From NCBI GenBank assembly GCA_945865565.1, contig CAMBEK010000002.1:239644-303643 (forward strand): a stretch of 64,000 bases of DNA, in the 5' to 3' direction. The notes under the pieces are model-generated. The model saw nothing but the letters and a program-made list of their open reading frames with translations. It was not told the DNA's origin and did not search any database. Below, one piece after another: positions 9,401 through 21,080 of this stretch (its first letter is position 1; every line of letters starts with the position of its first letter). Origin of the DNA: Pseudobacteriovorax antillogorgiicola. GTDB taxonomy: Bacteria; Bdellovibrionota_B; Oligoflexia; Oligoflexales; RGVZ01. Position numbers and translations under genes: made by a program.

Positions 9401-10657
9401 AAGGACGAGGCGGACAGGATTGCAATCATCAAGGATTCTGCTGCAGGTAAGATCGTCAAGATCTCTTCCGGCGAGTCTCTTGTTGCGGACATTAAGGACA
9501 AGTCGGGTGAAGTCGTCGCCAAAAAGGGTGCGACTCTTGACGAATCTCTTTTCGCGACGCTGGATTACATCCACTGGGATCATCTTGCCGTCAAGAACGC
9601 GGAGAAAAACGGCATCCTTCGCAAAGCACTCGAAAACCTTCGCGAGAAGGTGAATCTGATCAAGTACATGACCGAAGAGCAGATCAAAAAAGTCCGCAAG
9701 GGCGATGAGTTGCCCCCGGGCGTGATCAAGATGGTCAAGGTCTATGTTGCCATTAAGCGGAAGCTTGCTGTTGGTGACAAGATGGCCGGTCGTCACGGTA
9801 ACAAGGGTGTTGTTTCCCGGATTCTTCCGGAAGAGGACATGCCTTTCCAGGAAGACGGTCGTCCAGTTGACGTGGTTCTGAACCCGTTGGGTGTTCCGTC
9901 CCGTATGAACGTCGGCCAGATTCTGGAGGTTCATTTGGGTGCTGCGGCGAAGGCTATCGGCGAGAAGCTTAATCGCATCGTTGACGAAGTGAATAGCCGT
10001 GAAAACCTTGAAAAATTGATTCTTGGCATTTGGGATGACGCGGAAGTTCGCTCTTTCCTGAAGTCGAGCTCGGACGATGACCTGCGTAGGTTTGTTCGCA
10101 AGTACCGTGAAGGCGTGCACTTTGCCAACCCGGTGTTCGATGGTGCGAACGAAGCTGAAATTCGCGGACTCCTTGAGTTGGGTGATGTCTCGGCCAAAGG
10201 CCAGGTGGACCTGTATGACGGCCGGACCGGCAACAAGTTCGACAACAAGGTGACGGTTGGCGTTATGTACGTTCTGAAGCTCCACCATTTGGTTGACGAG
10301 AAGATTCACGCCCGCTCGATTGGTCCATACTCGCTCGTGACTCAGCAGCCGCTGGGTGGCAAGGCGCAGTTTGGTGGCCAGCGTCTCGGGGAGATGGAAG
10401 TTTGGGCCATGGAAGCTTACGGTGCGGCATATACGCTCCAGGAGTTTCTCACAGTGAAATCCGATGACGTTCTTGGTCGTACACGCATGTACGAGTCGAT
10501 CGTCAAGGGCCAGAACATGATGACCCCGGGCTTGCCCGAGAGCTTCAACGTTCTGGTGAAGGAACTGCAAAGTTTGGGCCTCGATGTCAACCTGCTGAAA
10601 AAAGATGGTCAGGAAATGACGCTCGATGGTCTCCTTCAACAACAGCCAGTGCAGTAA
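6491..10657 (+). CDS. rpoB: DNA-directed RNA polymerase subunit beta
   Basis: A 1388-residue catalytic core subunit. The rifampicin-pocket region is typical and of the susceptible form ([20 protein letters not shown] followed by [10 protein letters not shown], with the usual Asp, His and Ser). The C-terminal switch and clamp region ([18 protein letters not shown]) is intact. ATG at 6491 has AAGGAG 7 bases upstream. The gene lies downstream of the possible attenuator at 6302-6490 and is followed by rpoC after 18 bases. Confidence 0.98.
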   Translation: MTSLAASFTRPRKSFAKIPSSVDLPYLIEIQKTSYNQFLQAEIEPGKRKNVGLESVFRSVFPIQDFAGTASVEFVSYSFEEPKYTVDECRQRGMSFAAPLKVIIRLVVWDVDKDSAVKSIRDVKEQEVYFGELPLMTGDGTFIINGTERVVVSQLHRSSGVFFDHDKGRNSASGKLLYTARVIPYRGSWLDLEFDAKDMLYVRIDRRRKLHATILLRALGFTEEQMLDYFYSKETVRIREGQFEKKLNFDLLRGQRASSDIVDPGSGKVFVKRNRRISVGAIRQMQQAGLEYQTLAAEDLIGKIAAQNITAKDETVLVQLNAELTEENLLEIVKAGIKSFEILFIDNLNVDSSFRNTLVADKIPNGEKGRQEAILEIYKRLRPGDPPSIEPAQTLFDNLFFNADRYDLSAVGRLKLNERLGLDLPLEQRTLTKEDILRTIEYLLKLKNGDGDIDDIDHLGNRRVRAVGELLENQYRIGLLRIERAIRERLQLQDVDTLLPHDFINNKPASAVVKEFFGSSQLSQFMDQTNPLSEVTHKRRLSALGPGGLSRERAGFEVRDVHPTHYGRICPVETPEGPNIGLIASLASYARVNEYGFIETPYRDLKEKDSKKAVRYYTASEEHRDHVIAQAAPAGTHKPDDFMAARRRGESEIVRAEEADLMDVATNQLVSIAASLVPFLQNDDANRALMGANMQRQAVPLMKTRAPLVGTGLERIVARDSGATVVARREGVVVAVDAERIVVKTTEAESASDVTEVGADVDIYNLQKYKRSNLDTCINQRPIVVKGESVQKGDIIADGFATEMGELALGQNVTVAFMPWSGYNFEDSILISERVVKEDLFTSVHIQEFECISRDTKLGAEEITGDIPNVGEEALADLDTSGIIRIGAEVKPGDLMVGKITPKGETQLTPEEKLLRAIFGEKAGDVRDTSLRVPPGVVGTVIGAKVFARAGAEKDDRSLQIEEQEIAKLRKDEADRIAIIKDSAAGKIVKISSGESLVADIKDKSGEVVAKKGATLDESLFATLDYIHWDHLAVKNAEKNGILRKALENLREKVNLIKYMTEEQIKKVRKGDELPPGVIKMVKVYVAIKRKLAVGDKMAGRHGNKGVVSRILPEEDMPFQEDGRPVDVVLNPLGVPSRMNVGQILEVHLGAAAKAIGEKLNRIVDEVNSRENLEKLILGIWDDAEVRSFLKSSSDDDLRRFVRKYREGVHFANPVFDGANEAEIRGLLELGDVSAKGQVDLYDGRTGNKFDNKVTVGVMYVLKLHHLVDEKIHARSIGPYSLVTQQPLGGKAQFGGQRLGEMEVWAMEAYGAAYTLQEFLTVKSDDVLGRTRMYESIVKGQNMMTPGLPESFNVLVKELQSLGLDVNLLKKDGQEMTLDGLLQQQPVQ

Positions 10658-10675
10658 GAAAGCGGGGCGATTACC

Positions 10676-13600
10676 TTGAGAGACTTACTGAATTTTTTTG
10701 ATAAGCCTACGGATCCGTTGAATTTCACGGCCATCAAGATTTCTTTGGCATCGCCAGAGAAAATCCGCAGCTGGTCGTACGGCGAAGTTAAAAAGCCAGA
10801 AACCATCAACTACCGGACGTTCAAGCCGGAACGCGATGGTCTGTTTTGCGCCAAGATCTTCGGGCCAGTGCGTGATTTTGAGTGTATCTGCGGCAAGTAC
10901 AAGCGCATGAAGCACCGTGGAATCGTCTGCGACAAGTGTGGCGTCGAAGTCATTCATTCCAAAGTTCGGCGTGAGCGGCTGGGTCACATCAACCTTGCAA
11001 CTCCTGTTGCTCATATCTGGTTCCTGAAGTCGCTGCCATCCCGCATCGGCGCCATCTTGGATATGGCTCTAAAAGATGTAGAACGCGTGCTTTACAGCGA
11101 ATCTTACGTGGTTCTGGATCCCGGCAACGTGGATCAGACCGCGCTGAAGGTTGGCCAGATCTTGAGTGATGACGAGTACGAGCGTCTGCTCAGTGAATTG
11201 GGCAACGGCGCGTTCCGCGTTAGCGTCGGGGCGGAAGCCATCCAGGAACTTCTTGCGGGCCTTCGCATCGAAGATCTCGCAGGGGAACTGCGTGAAGATC
11301 TAGCCGTCAGCACATCAGAAGCCGGACGCAAGAAATTGCAAAAACGCCTGAAAGTGATCGACGCTTTTAACCAGAAGGACGAGAGCGGCGAGTTTCACGC
11401 CAAACCGCAGTGGATGATGCTGAGCGTCATTCCGGTCCTTCCTCCGGACCTGAGGCCTCTTGTACCTCTCGATGGTGGTCGCTTTGCGACGTCTGATCTT
11501 AACGATCTTTACCGTCGCGTGATCAACCGGAACAATCGCTTGATTCGCCTGATGGAACTGAACGCTCCAGACATAATCATCCGCAACGAAAAGCGTATGC
11601 TTCAGGAATCCGTGGACGCCCTGTTTGACAACGGTCGTCGGGGTAAGGTCTTCACAGGTCCGAACAAGCGCCCATTGCGTTCCCTGTCGGATATGCTGAA
11701 AGGTAAGCAAGGACGTTTCCGTCAGAATCTCCTCGGCAAGCGGGTCGACTACTCCGGTCGTTCTGTGATTGTTGTGGGTCCTGATTTGCGTCTACACCAG
11801 TGCGGTTTGCCGAAAAAGATGGCGATCGAGCTGTTCAAACCATTCCTTTACAACAAGCTCGAAGAGCATGGCATCGTATCGACGATCAAGAGCGCCAAGA
11901 AGCTGGTTGAAAAAGAGCGTCCAGAAGTTTGGGACTGCTTGGAAGAAGTGACGAAGGAGCATCCAGTACTCCTCAACCGCGCTCCGACCCTGCACCGTCT
12001 CGGTATTCAGGCGTTTGAGCCGGTATTGATCGAAGGCAAGGCCATTCAGCTGCACCCTCTCGTCTGTTTCGCGTTCAACGCGGACTTTGACGGTGACCAG
12101 ATGGCCGTCCACGTTCCACTTTCAGTGGAAGCGCAAATGGAAGCCCGCGTTTTGATGATGTCGACGAACAACGTCCTTAGCCCGGCATCCGGTACTCCGG
12201 TTATTGTGCCAACGCAGGATATTGTTTTGGGCATCTACTACCTGACGAGGGAAGACATCGGTGCCAAAGGTGCCGGGAAAACTTTCTCCTCGATCGAGGA
12301 AGTTCGTGCGGCATACGATCACAACGAAGTGGACCTTCAGGCTCCAATTATGGTTCGATTGCGCAATCAACGCATGGAAACCACGGTGGGTCGTGGCCTT
12401 CTTTCGGAGATTCTGCCGGACGAAGTTCCGTTTGAAATGATCAACAAGACACTTGGCAAGAAGCAGTTGGCGCACCTGGTCAACATCACGTTTCGGATTT
12501 GCGGTCCGAAGCGCACCGTCTTGTTGGCGGATGCCCTTCGGTCGATGGGGTACCGTTATTCCACGAAGGCTGGTCTTTCGATCGCCATCAACGACATGGT
12601 TATTCCGGATGGAAAGCAGAAGCTGCTTGCTGAAGCCTACGAAGAAGTTAAGAAAATCAAAGAACAGTACTCCGAAGGCCTCTTGACTGAGGGTGAACGC
12701 TACAACAAGGTCATCGACATCTGGGCAAAGGTGACTGAAAATATCGCTGAAGACATGTTCAGTAATATTTCCCACATGGACCGCAAGGACCACAAGGGCG
12801 TCACGAAGCGTGTCGCTAGCGTAAACTCCATCTTCATGATGGCGGATTCAGGCGCCCGGGGGTCTGCTCAGCAGATTCGTCAGTTGGCTGGTATGCGTGG
12901 TTTGATGGCGAAGCCGTCTGGTGAAATCATTGAGACTCCAATTACTTCCAACTTCCGTGAGGGGTTGTCGGTTCTTGAGTATTTCACATCGACCCACGGT
13001 GCCCGGAAGGGTCTCGCTGATACGGCTCTAAAGACTGCAAGTTCAGGTTACCTCACGCGTCGTCTCGTGGATGTGGCGCAGGATGCCATCATCAGTGAGC
13101 CGGATTGCGGTGCTACCGACGGTATCAGCCTCACCCCGCTCCGTGAAGGTGCGGATGTCCGTGAATCCCTCGGTGAACGTGTTCTTGGTCGCGTGATTTT
13201 GGAAGATATCATCAATCCGCAAAGCCAAACGGTCATCGCTCAGATGGGGACTTTGCTCGACGAAGACCTGTGCAAGGCGATTGACGAAGCTGGCGTTGAG
13301 ACGGTGAAAATCCGCTCCGTTCTGACCTGTCAGGCAGCCCGCGGAACCTGCGGTGCTTGCTATGGGCGTGACCTGGCTTCGGGACGCTTGGTTAATGCTG
13401 GTGAGGCTGTCGGCGTTATTGCTGCCCAGTCCATCGGTGAACCGGGCACCCAGCTGACCATGCGTACGTTCCACTTCGGCGGAACCATCACGCACAAGGT
13501 CGAGAAAAGCACAATTGACAGTCGATTCTCTGGTCGCGTCAAGTTCAATAACATTCGCCATGTCACGAGCCGCGAAGGCCAATTGGTTGTTTTGACTCGT

Positions 13601-14809
13601 AACGGTGACATTCAGGTTCTGGACGAGACAGGAAAAGTTAAAGAGACATACCCAATCGTTTACGGTTCGGTCCTTCTCGTGAAGGAATCCCAATCAGTGG
13701 CAGCAGGGGCTCGTCTGGCTGAATGGGACCCGTTCGCTGTGCCGATCGTTTCCGAGTTTGCTGGCCGCATCCGATACTCTGATCTTAAGGAAGGTCAGTC
13801 TCTCGATGAGCGCACGGATGATGTGACGTTTATGACTCGTAAGGTTGTAACCGATGCAAAGGGTACCAATCTGAAGCCCGCCATTGAAATCATTGGCGAA
13901 GGCGATAAACGCGCCATCCGCTACGGTTTGCCCGTTGGTGCCATGTTAGCGATGGAAGATAATTCGGTTGTGGCTCCTGGCGATATCATTGCCAAGATCC
14001 CGCGCGAGACGACCAAAACCAAGGACATTACCGGTGGTTTGCCGAGGGTTGCGGAGCTTTTTGAAGCCCGCAAGCCAAAAGATATGGCCATCATGGCTGA
14101 CCGGGATGGGACGATTGAGTTCGGAGCCGACACCAAGGGCAAGCGGAAGCTGATCATCAAGGGTCTCGACGGAACGGACAAGGATTACGCCATCCAAAAG
14201 GGTCGCCACGTGATCGTGACCGAAGGTGACTACGTCCGTAAGGGCGAGTTCTTGGTCGATGGATCAGCGAATCCTCATGAAATCCTTGAGGTTTTGGGTC
14301 GAGTTGCTTTGGCCCGTTACCTGGTGGACGAGATCCAGGAGGTTTACCGCCTTCAGGGTGTGAAGATCAACGACAAGCACATTGAAGTTATCGTACGTCA
14401 GATGCTTCGTCGGGTCAGGGTTGTAGATCCTGGTGATAGCCAGTTCCTGCCCAATGAGCAGGTCGAGCGCATCGAAGTTGATGAGGTAAATAAAAATTTG
14501 CTGCTGGAGACTAAGAAGCCGGCAACGTGGGAACCAGTGCTGCTGGGTATCACCAAAGCTTCTCTGTCGACCGAGAGTTTCATTTCGGCTGCCTCCTTCC
14601 AGGAGACGACGAAGGTTCTCACGGAGGCCAGTATCAATAGTAAAGTCGATCACTTGCGCGGCTTGAAAGAGAACGTAATCATGGGTCGACTGATTCCTGC
14701 CGGTACGGGTGCGTCGTACTACCGGAATTTGAAGGCTGTTGTTAACGGTCAGGAAAATGCGCGCACAGGCCATGCTGCAAATGAAGCGTTGGAGGTTGCC
14801 CACCAGTAA
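10676..14809 (+). CDS. rpoC: DNA-directed RNA polymerase subunit beta'
   Basis: A 1377-residue core subunit that carries the catalytic magnesium at [12 protein letters not shown] and an N-terminal zinc site ([20 protein letters not shown]). The N-terminus MRDLLNFF aligns with E. coli MKDLLKFL, which fixes the start at a TTG codon; no ATG or GTG fits as well. A GGGG at 10664-10667 serves as ribosome binding site. The gap to rpoB is only 18 bases, so both are co-translated from one mRNA. The 118 bases after it (14810-14927) hold no gene or clear terminator. Confidence 0.97.
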   Translation: MRDLLNFFDKPTDPLNFTAIKISLASPEKIRSWSYGEVKKPETINYRTFKPERDGLFCAKIFGPVRDFECICGKYKRMKHRGIVCDKCGVEVIHSKVRRERLGHINLATPVAHIWFLKSLPSRIGAILDMALKDVERVLYSESYVVLDPGNVDQTALKVGQILSDDEYERLLSELGNGAFRVSVGAEAIQELLAGLRIEDLAGELREDLAVSTSEAGRKKLQKRLKVIDAFNQKDESGEFHAKPQWMMLSVIPVLPPDLRPLVPLDGGRFATSDLNDLYRRVINRNNRLIRLMELNAPDIIIRNEKRMLQESVDALFDNGRRGKVFTGPNKRPLRSLSDMLKGKQGRFRQNLLGKRVDYSGRSVIVVGPDLRLHQCGLPKKMAIELFKPFLYNKLEEHGIVSTIKSAKKLVEKERPEVWDCLEEVTKEHPVLLNRAPTLHRLGIQAFEPVLIEGKAIQLHPLVCFAFNADFDGDQMAVHVPLSVEAQMEARVLMMSTNNVLSPASGTPVIVPTQDIVLGIYYLTREDIGAKGAGKTFSSIEEVRAAYDHNEVDLQAPIMVRLRNQRMETTVGRGLLSEILPDEVPFEMINKTLGKKQLAHLVNITFRICGPKRTVLLADALRSMGYRYSTKAGLSIAINDMVIPDGKQKLLAEAYEEVKKIKEQYSEGLLTEGERYNKVIDIWAKVTENIAEDMFSNISHMDRKDHKGVTKRVASVNSIFMMADSGARGSAQQIRQLAGMRGLMAKPSGEIIETPITSNFREGLSVLEYFTSTHGARKGLADTALKTASSGYLTRRLVDVAQDAIISEPDCGATDGISLTPLREGADVRESLGERVLGRVILEDIINPQSQTVIAQMGTLLDEDLCKAIDEAGVETVKIRSVLTCQAARGTCGACYGRDLASGRLVNAGEAVGVIAAQSIGEPGTQLTMRTFHFGGTITHKVEKSTIDSRFSGRVKFNNIRHVTSREGQLVVLTRNGDIQVLDETGKVKETYPIVYGSVLLVKESQSVAAGARLAEWDPFAVPIVSEFAGRIRYSDLKEGQSLDERTDDVTFMTRKVVTDAKGTNLKPAIEIIGEGDKRAIRYGLPVGAMLAMEDNSVVAPGDIIAKIPRETTKTKDITGGLPRVAELFEARKPKDMAIMADRDGTIEFGADTKGKRKLIIKGLDGTDKDYAIQKGRHVIVTEGDYVRKGEFLVDGSANPHEILEVLGRVALARYLVDEIQEVYRLQGVKINDKHIEVIVRQMLRRVRVVDPGDSQFLPNEQVERIEVDEVNKNLLLETKKPATWEPVLLGITKASLSTESFISAASFQETTKVLTEASINSKVDHLRGLKENVIMGRLIPAGTGASYYRNLKAVVNGQENARTGHAANEALEVAHQ

Positions 14810-14927
14810 TTGCTGGAGGGTAACCAAGGGTCTTGATTCACTGTTGCAATCAGGGCGGCGCTTTGGTAGGAAACGGAACCCGCGTACGGTCATGACGCCG
14901 GTCCAGAAGTTTAAGGAATAGGGTTAC

Positions 14928-15308
14928 ATGCCAACGATTAACCAGTTGATTGCAAACGGACGTAAAGTTCAGAAGTCGAAGACGAAATCGCCAGCTTTAA
15001 AGAGCTCGCCGATGCGTCGCGGAGTCTGCGTTCGTGTCTACACGACCACCCCAAAGAAGCCCAACTCGGCTCTCCGTAAGGTTGCCCGTGTTCGTTTGAC
15101 CAATGGTGTGGAAGTCACGTCGTACATCGGCGGTGAAGGCCACAACCTCCAGGAACACTCCGTGGTGATGGTTCGCGGCGGTAAAGTCAAAGACTTGCCG
15201 GGTGTACGTTATCACTGCGTCCGTGGCGGACTTGACTGTGCTGGCGTAAATGCCCGCCGTCAGGGTCGCAGCAAGTACGGCGCTAAGAAACCAAAAGCAG
15301 CTAACTGA
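14928..15308 (+). CDS. rpsL: 30S ribosomal protein S12
   Basis: A 126-residue protein of the decoding centre. [16 protein letters not shown] and [14 protein letters not shown] contain the lysines that correspond to the streptomycin-sensitive form. AAGGAA lies about 10 bases before the ATG. It opens the rpsL-rpsG(-fusA) group; no separate promoter can be recognised in the 118 bases upstream. Confidence 0.96.
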   Translation: MPTINQLIANGRKVQKSKTKSPALKSSPMRRGVCVRVYTTTPKKPNSALRKVARVRLTNGVEVTSYIGGEGHNLQEHSVVMVRGGKVKDLPGVRYHCVRGGLDCAGVNARRQGRSKYGAKKPKAAN

Positions 15309-15326
15309 GATTAGTGGGAGACTCGC

Positions 15327-15815
15327 ATGGCTCGCCGCCGGCAAATTGAAAAACGTGTGATCCTTCCGGATCCGAAGTACAAAGATATCCTCGTCACCAA
15401 GTTCATCAACGGCATGATGTACGATGGCAAGAAAACCGCTGCTGAAAGTGCGTTTTATGGCGCACTCGATCTTATTGAAGGTCGTGGCCCACAGGGTCTG
15501 GGTACCTACAAAAGCACGCTGGAACTTTTCCGCGCAGCTGTGGACAATGTTCGTCCACTGCTCGAAGTAAAGTCCCGCCGCGTCGGTGGTTCCAACTACC
15601 AGGTTCCAGTCGAAGTTCGTCCTGAGCGCCGTCAGGCCTTGGCGATCCGCTGGCTGGTTGAGTTCTCCCGCAGCCGTGCCGGAAAAAGCATGGGTGAGCG
15701 TCTTGCAAACGAGCTGATTGATGCCGCAAACAAGCGCGGCGGAGCAATCAAGCGTCGTGAAGACGTTCACAAGATGGCAGAAGCTAACAAGGCTTTCGCT
15801 CACTTCCGCTGGTAA
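15327..15815 (+). CDS. rpsG: 30S ribosomal protein S7
   Basis: A primary assembly protein of the 30S head. The length of 162 residues is slightly longer than the common 156, with a small insertion near residue 80-90 not excluded. Family motifs [28 protein letters not shown] and the C-terminal [15 protein letters not shown] are present. A GGGAG site lies before the ATG. A clear intrinsic terminator follows at 15864-15904, which separates it from fusA. Confidence 0.95.
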   Translation: MARRRQIEKRVILPDPKYKDILVTKFINGMMYDGKKTAAESAFYGALDLIEGRGPQGLGTYKSTLELFRAAVDNVRPLLEVKSRRVGGSNYQVPVEVRPERRQALAIRWLVEFSRSRAGKSMGERLANELIDAANKRGGAIKRREDVHKMAEANKAFAHFRW

Positions 15816-15863
15816 AATCGAGACGGGTTGGGTTCAGGGTTCGCTCTGGCGCAGCCTCAATAC

Positions 15864-15904
15864 AGACCCAGATGTTAGCCTTTTCGGCGCGTCTGGGTTT
15901 TTTA
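15864..15904 (+). terminator. Rho-independent terminator after rpsG
   Basis: ACCCAGA (15866-15872) pairs with TCTGGGT (15892-15898), extended inward by wobble pairs, and is directly followed by a T-run (15898-15903). It would end the rpsL-rpsG transcript, or attenuate read-through into fusA, whose ATG is only 26 bases downstream. Confidence 0.85.
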
Positions 15905-15929
15905 TCATCTTCTGGTAGGTGCAACGTCG

Positions 15930-18014
15930 ATGGCACTCGATCAATCATCCCTGCGCAATATCGGTATCATGGCCCACATCGATGCGGGCAAGACGACGAC
16001 CACAGAGCGAATTCTTTATTATACCGGCAAGATTCACAAGATCGGTGAAGTCCACGAAGGAACAGCGACGACGGACTGGATGGTCCAAGAGCAAGAGCGC
16101 GGCATTACCATCACGGCCGCCGCTATTTCTTGCCGGTGGCGCAACCATCAGATCAATCTTATCGATACTCCAGGGCACGTTGATTTCACGATTGAGGTGG
16201 AACGATCCCTCCGGGTCTTGGATGGAGCCGTCGCAGTTTTTGACGGAGTCTCCGGGGTCGAGCCACAGTCTGAGACCGTTTGGCGTCAGGCAGATAAATA
16301 TAAAGTTTCCCGAATAGCCTTCATCAATAAGCTGGATCGCGTCGGGGCTGATTTTCCGGCATCGGTAGATTCAATCCGGACGCGTTTGGCCTCTAACCCG
16401 GTTCCCTTTCAAATTCCCATTGGTGCTGAGGAAAATTTTCGGGGCGTGATTGATCTGGTCCGCATGAAGGCACTCCTTTGGCCGGATGCCGGCAAGGATC
16501 GTGGTGAGAATTTTGAATCGGGTGATATTCCTGAAGAATTGAAGGAAGAAGCGCTTCTGGCGCGCGAAACCCTTATCTCCTCCCTCGCCGACGTTGACGA
16601 CTCGATTGCGGAAAAATACCTCGAGGGTATTGAACCCGAGGTGGCTGACGTCATTGCAGCAGCCCGGCGGGCAACGATTTCGTTCAAAATTGTTCCGGTT
16701 TTTTGTGGAAGCGCATTCAAGAACAAAGGCATCCAGCCCCTTTTGGATGCGATCATAGATTATTTGCCGTCGCCTTTGGATGTCGCAGCAGTCACTGGGT
16801 TTAGTGCTGACGACAAAGAGACAGCCATCGTCCGGAAGCGGGACGTGTCAGAGCCGTTTTCTGGTATCGCCTTTAAAATAATGAACGATACTTTTGTCGG
16901 ACAGGTTGTGTTTGCTCGTGTCTATTCCGGTAAGTTGTCTGTTGGTGAGGTCGTCCTGAATAGCCGCACGGGCAAGCGCGAGAGGATTACCAAGATAGTG
17001 AGCATGCAGGCGAATCAACGGGAAGAACTACAAACAGTCGAGGCTGGGGATATTTGTGCTTTGGCTGGTCTGAAACAGATTGCCACAGGCGACACAATCT
17101 GTGACCAGAAACATCCAATTCGTTTTGAGTCCGTGGTTTTCCCTGAACCCGTAATCTCGATTGCGATCGAGCCCAAGACAACAGCGGACATGGATAAGTT
17201 GATGAAGTCGCTGGAACGACTCGAAAACGAAGACCCCTCCTTCCGCGTGAACTACAATGCTGAAACTGGCCAGACATTGATCAACGGCATGGGCGAGCTC
17301 CATTTAGAGATTATCGTCGATCGCTTGAAGCGCGAATTTAAAGTTGATGCCAACGTTGGCGCGCCTCAGGTCTCCTACCGCGAGACCATCACAGGTGGGG
17401 CAGAGGTGGAAGAAACCTTCTCGCGCGAAGGGGGGGGGATCGCTCAGTTCGCCAAAGTTAGAATTGCGATCAAGCATTCATCAGGATCTGAGGGTCAAGG
17501 GGGGTTGATCTTTATCAACAAGGCATCCCCTCTCGAGGTTCCTACCCAGTTTGTCGAAGGCGTGCGCAAGGGGCTGGTGGAATCAATGCAGGCTGGCGCG
17601 TTGGCTGGTTTTCCCGTGATTGGTGTCACAGCAGAGCTCCTGGGCGGCGGTTTTGATCAACAAATATCGACCGAGAATTCATTTAAAGTGGCAGCATCTC
17701 TGGCCTTGCGCCAGGCGTTGCGTCAGGCCTCACCGCAGCTACTGGAACCGGTAATGTGGATCGAGGTTCTCGTACCTGAAGATTATCTGAGCAACATAAT
17801 AACGGATTTAAACAGCCGCCGTGCTCAGATCAACAGCGTGTCCCTCCGGGGGCACTTGCAGGTGGTGGAAGCCTCGGCGCCCCTTGAACTTATGTTCGGA
17901 TATTCGACCCAACTGCGGTCAATATCTCAGGGCAGGGCGACCTATACGATGCGCTTTGATAGTTATCAGCCGGTCGCTCCAGCGACGCTGATGAGGATTA
18001 CCGGGCGCGCTTAA
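15930..18014 (+). CDS. fusA: translation elongation factor G
   Basis: A 694-residue GTPase that drives ribosomal translocation. GTP-binding motifs are seen at [22 protein letters not shown] and NKLDR, and domains II to V follow in full length. The start ATG is close to the terminator of rpsG, so it may need its own promoter or depend on read-through. EF-Tu does not follow; it is encoded at 1662 instead. Confidence 0.97.
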   Translation: MALDQSSLRNIGIMAHIDAGKTTTTERILYYTGKIHKIGEVHEGTATTDWMVQEQERGITITAAAISCRWRNHQINLIDTPGHVDFTIEVERSLRVLDGAVAVFDGVSGVEPQSETVWRQADKYKVSRIAFINKLDRVGADFPASVDSIRTRLASNPVPFQIPIGAEENFRGVIDLVRMKALLWPDAGKDRGENFESGDIPEELKEEALLARETLISSLADVDDSIAEKYLEGIEPEVADVIAAARRATISFKIVPVFCGSAFKNKGIQPLLDAIIDYLPSPLDVAAVTGFSADDKETAIVRKRDVSEPFSGIAFKIMNDTFVGQVVFARVYSGKLSVGEVVLNSRTGKRERITKIVSMQANQREELQTVEAGDICALAGLKQIATGDTICDQKHPIRFESVVFPEPVISIAIEPKTTADMDKLMKSLERLENEDPSFRVNYNAETGQTLINGMGELHLEIIVDRLKREFKVDANVGAPQVSYRETITGGAEVEETFSREGGGIAQFAKVRIAIKHSSGSEGQGGLIFINKASPLEVPTQFVEGVRKGLVESMQAGALAGFPVIGVTAELLGGGFDQQISTENSFKVAASLALRQALRQASPQLLEPVMWIEVLVPEDYLSNIITDLNSRRAQINSVSLRGHLQVVEASAPLELMFGYSTQLRSISQGRATYTMRFDSYQPVAPATLMRITGRA

Positions 18015-18085
18015 GGCCTTTTCTTCGACCAAGCTGCAATCCATGGTAAAATCCCAAATGTTATCGGCCATATGGGGGACGCCAG

Positions 18086-19414
18086 TTGCATCTGAGACGG
18101 ATCAATTTTTGCACTTTTTTTCTGGTTTTCATCGCCTTTTCTCCGTTCAGAGAATTGGTGGCACAGGCCGAATCCCACCAAATATTTATTCCGAATGTAT
18201 GGATGGAGCTCTTGGCGTCTGGGCGTTCTTTGGAAGTTTCGGGCGATCCGACATTCACAAAAATATTTTTTGCCATTGAGTCCGATTTGAATCGGGAGAT
18301 ATCCGATTTCAATTCCTTTCCATCGCTGACGCTTCCATTGATAGATGACAAAGAGGTTTTGTTCTGGCGGATGCGCGATCGCAAACATCAAGTGAGGTTG
18401 CATCCTGGCCTTTTTGTCATCGTTCCAGCAGGATCCGAGGCAATTTGGATTGATTTTGGGGTCGATGCGACGCCCAGTTCCCGTTGGGAGATTCGCGCAA
18501 GCGAGATCCCCGCTAAAAAGCCCGCGCATGGAACCGTAGAGAAAACATTTTTCTTCTCTGGCAGTTCAGTCCTGTTAACGGGGCAAGGCAAACCGTGGGT
18601 ATACAGGATCCTGCCGGCAGCTGGGAATCCCCTCATCAAGAAAATTGACGGCCAGTTTATTGGGATGCGCATTGCCCGGGCCAGTTCAGGAGGCGGAAAG
18701 GCTTGGCAGGCAACGTCAAGTCTCTACCCAAAGGGTGTAGAGGAGGTCCCTGAATTTGTGGGGCCGTTCGGTGCCATCATTGATTCCCGCGAACCAACCC
18801 GCGAAACAGTTAGTTCGGTGCGGTTTCTGGGTAAGTATTTATCGGAAGATTTATCCATCAAGCGTGAGCTGGAATTTAATGTCTCCGGTGCAAGGTCGAT
18901 CGGTGGAGCCATCAGAATCGAGGACGTGTCGTTTTATCCCGCCAGTATTTTTGCCGATTTTGAATGGCATGGAGTCCAGGCAAATTATGAAGGCTCGCCG
19001 AGCGGGGAGCCGCCTGGGATAATCAAACACGTTTTTGGTGGCGTTGGCATTGGTTATGATTTTGCGAAGTTTTTGCCGAATGTCGAGCAGAAGGACATTG
19101 CCGTTCATATCGGCCCGCAGCTTTCGATTGTTTCTGTCCCGGTGACAACGGACTTTGAACCCAAGGGATTTGTCGGGCTGCGCATACAACCTCAGCTGAT
19201 TCGCCTTGGATCGGTCTGGTACGGTAATTTCCAGGTGGCCAGCCGGGCTGACGGGAATATGTCTCAATTTGCGATGGGATATATGAATTGCCGGTTTCAG
19301 GAGATTTGTCTGTCGGCTGAAACCTACCGGCGCAATCTGAATACAAAATCGGGAACGAATGAAACTAGTTTGAAGGAAACAGGTGTCGCTCTTGGCGTTG
19401 GGGCCAACTTGTAG
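18086..19414 (+). CDS. secreted protein of unknown function, possibly with a beta-barrel end
   Basis: A 442-residue protein, not recognised. It begins with a signal peptide (hydrophobic CTFFLVFIAF, likely cut after AQA near residue 27). The last 120 residues have alternating polar and hydrophobic strands with many glycines and end in a hydrophobic residue (GVALGVGANL), which resembles an outer-membrane beta-barrel. The TTG at 18086 is chosen because a GGGGGA site lies 7 bases before it. It lies alone between fusA and tRNA-Val. Function is unknown; barrel topology is an inference. Confidence 0.65.
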   Translation: MHLRRINFCTFFLVFIAFSPFRELVAQAESHQIFIPNVWMELLASGRSLEVSGDPTFTKIFFAIESDLNREISDFNSFPSLTLPLIDDKEVLFWRMRDRKHQVRLHPGLFVIVPAGSEAIWIDFGVDATPSSRWEIRASEIPAKKPAHGTVEKTFFFSGSSVLLTGQGKPWVYRILPAAGNPLIKKIDGQFIGMRIARASSGGGKAWQATSSLYPKGVEEVPEFVGPFGAIIDSREPTRETVSSVRFLGKYLSEDLSIKRELEFNVSGARSIGGAIRIEDVSFYPASIFADFEWHGVQANYEGSPSGEPPGIIKHVFGGVGIGYDFAKFLPNVEQKDIAVHIGPQLSIVSVPVTTDFEPKGFVGLRIQPQLIRLGSVWYGNFQVASRADGNMSQFAMGYMNCRFQEICLSAETYRRNLNTKSGTNETSLKETGVALGVGANL

Positions 19415-19438
19415 GGGCATTGACAGGTGGTGAGATGA

Positions 19439-19515
19439 TGGTGCGGACGCCCTGACTCGAACAGGGGACCTCTACGATGTCAACGTAGCGCTCTAACCAA
19501 CTGAGCTACGCCCGC
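19439..19515 (-). tRNA. tRNA-Val (anticodon GAC)
   Basis: Read on the minus strand, the acceptor GCGGGCG pairs with CGTCCGC, the anticodon loop TTGACAT gives GAC, and CCA is encoded. It is the only RNA gene in the window on this strand. Confidence 0.95.
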
Positions 19516-19614
19516 ACAAGCGAACCGTGGTCATAGCCCTCTGGAAATCTGTAGTCAACGGCAAAGCTTGGGTACCCCTTAAGTCATCAGAATATTTCAC
19601 AAAAAGGGATTGGT

Positions 19615-21054
19615 ATGCCACCGGCAGGAAGCGATAAAACCTACGATCTGATCGTGATCGGAAGTGGCCCAGCCGGGGAAAAGGCGGCGGTCAAGGCGGC
19701 TTATTTCGGTAAAAAGGTCGCTGTCATCGAATGCCAGGCGGTTGTCGGTGGAGCCGGCGTCAACACTGGGACCTTGCCATCGAAGACCCTCAAGGAATCA
19801 GCCCTCTTTTTTTCTGGAAAATACGAGCGCGGCCTTTACGGAATCGAAAAAAAACTGGAAGAGAAAACCACGATTGACGACTTTTTTTTTCGTGAACGTG
19901 TTGTTCAGACAGCAGTTGAACATGAAGTCCGGAAGAACCTTGAAATTCACAAAGTTGATTTGATTCACGGCGAGGCATCGTTCGTTGATTCGCATCATGT
20001 TGCAATCAAACGTGATGGATTTTCAGAAATGAAGATTCGCGGCGAATTTATTTTAATCGCAACTGGAAGTTACCCGTTTCATCCGTCCAACATTCCATTT
20101 GATACAGATTCTGTTCACGATTCCGACACAATCCTTCGATTGAAGCGGATTCCTGAAAGTCTTGTGGTGGTTGGAGCTGGAGTGATCGGATGCGAATACG
20201 CGACGATCTTCGCGACGATGGGGACGAAGGTTCATCTGGTCAATGACCGTGACAAGATCATGCCATTTCTTGATCACGAGATTTCCAATTCCCTGGTCGA
20301 CCATATGCGTAAAAGCGGTATCGATATCGTGTTCAATGCTGGGATCAAAAGTGTCACAAAGGGATCAAATGCCAAGGACGGAGCCGGCGGTGTGACCACC
20401 ATTCTCGACGACGGCCGCGAACTCATTGCCGATATGTTTCTCTTTGCAGCAGGGCGCAGCGGCTCTACGGCTACTTTAAATTGTGACACCGCAGGAGTGA
20501 GGCTTGGCAAACGCGAGATCGTTGAGGTCGATGGAGACTTCAGGACATCGGTTCCAAACATTTTTGCGGCCGGTGACGTGATTGGATTTCCTGCTTTGGC
20601 AGCAACAAGTATGGACCAAGGGCGTGTTGCGGTATCGCACATGTTCGGTCTTACCGACTTGGATAGCGTGACGCGTACCTTTCCGTACGGGATTTATACT
20701 ATTCCTGAAGCCTCTATGGTTGGAATGACAGAACACGAGGCAAGAGAAAAAGGTGTCGATATTTGTACTGGGATATCACGTTACGCCGACATGCATCGCG
20801 GACGCATCATGGGAATCACAGACGGATTTTTGAAGCTTGTCTTTGACCGACAGACCTTGCAAGTCCTGGGAGTCCACATTATCGGCCCATTGGCCACTGA
20901 GATCATCCATTACGGCTTGCTGCTCGTGCAGGACAACCGCAGCCTGAATGACTTGCTCGCGACCGTCTTTAATTATCCAACCCTTCATGATCTATACAAG
21001 TATGCTGCTTATGACGGGCTGGGAAACCGGGCTGGTCATAAAATCAAAAAGTGA
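19615..21054 (+). CDS. sthA: soluble (Si-specific) NAD(P)+ transhydrogenase-like flavoprotein
   Basis: A 479-residue FAD enzyme of the pyridine nucleotide-disulfide family. FAD-binding GSGPAGEKAA lies at the N-terminus and the NAD-binding GAGVIGCEYA near residue 190. The site that carries two cysteines in lipoamide dehydrogenase reads GAGVNTGTLPSKTLKE, so the redox disulfide is absent, which is the mark of soluble transhydrogenases. It would exchange reducing equivalents between NADH and NADPH in the cytoplasm. AGGGAT lies before the ATG. Monocistronic; it converges with the hydrolase gene downstream. Confidence 0.85.
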   Translation: MPPAGSDKTYDLIVIGSGPAGEKAAVKAAYFGKKVAVIECQAVVGGAGVNTGTLPSKTLKESALFFSGKYERGLYGIEKKLEEKTTIDDFFFRERVVQTAVEHEVRKNLEIHKVDLIHGEASFVDSHHVAIKRDGFSEMKIRGEFILIATGSYPFHPSNIPFDTDSVHDSDTILRLKRIPESLVVVGAGVIGCEYATIFATMGTKVHLVNDRDKIMPFLDHEISNSLVDHMRKSGIDIVFNAGIKSVTKGSNAKDGAGGVTTILDDGRELIADMFLFAAGRSGSTATLNCDTAGVRLGKREIVEVDGDFRTSVPNIFAAGDVIGFPALAATSMDQGRVAVSHMFGLTDLDSVTRTFPYGIYTIPEASMVGMTEHEAREKGVDICTGISRYADMHRGRIMGITDGFLKLVFDRQTLQVLGVHIIGPLATEIIHYGLLLVQDNRSLNDLLATVFNYPTLHDLYKYAAYDGLGNRAGHKIKK

Positions 21055-21080
21055 CCCGCTAAGGGCGACCCTGTGGACTT

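Noticed and set aside
19615-21054. Dihydrolipoamide dehydrogenase as identity
   Set aside because: The redox-active cysteine pair is absent, which fits a soluble transhydrogenase instead.
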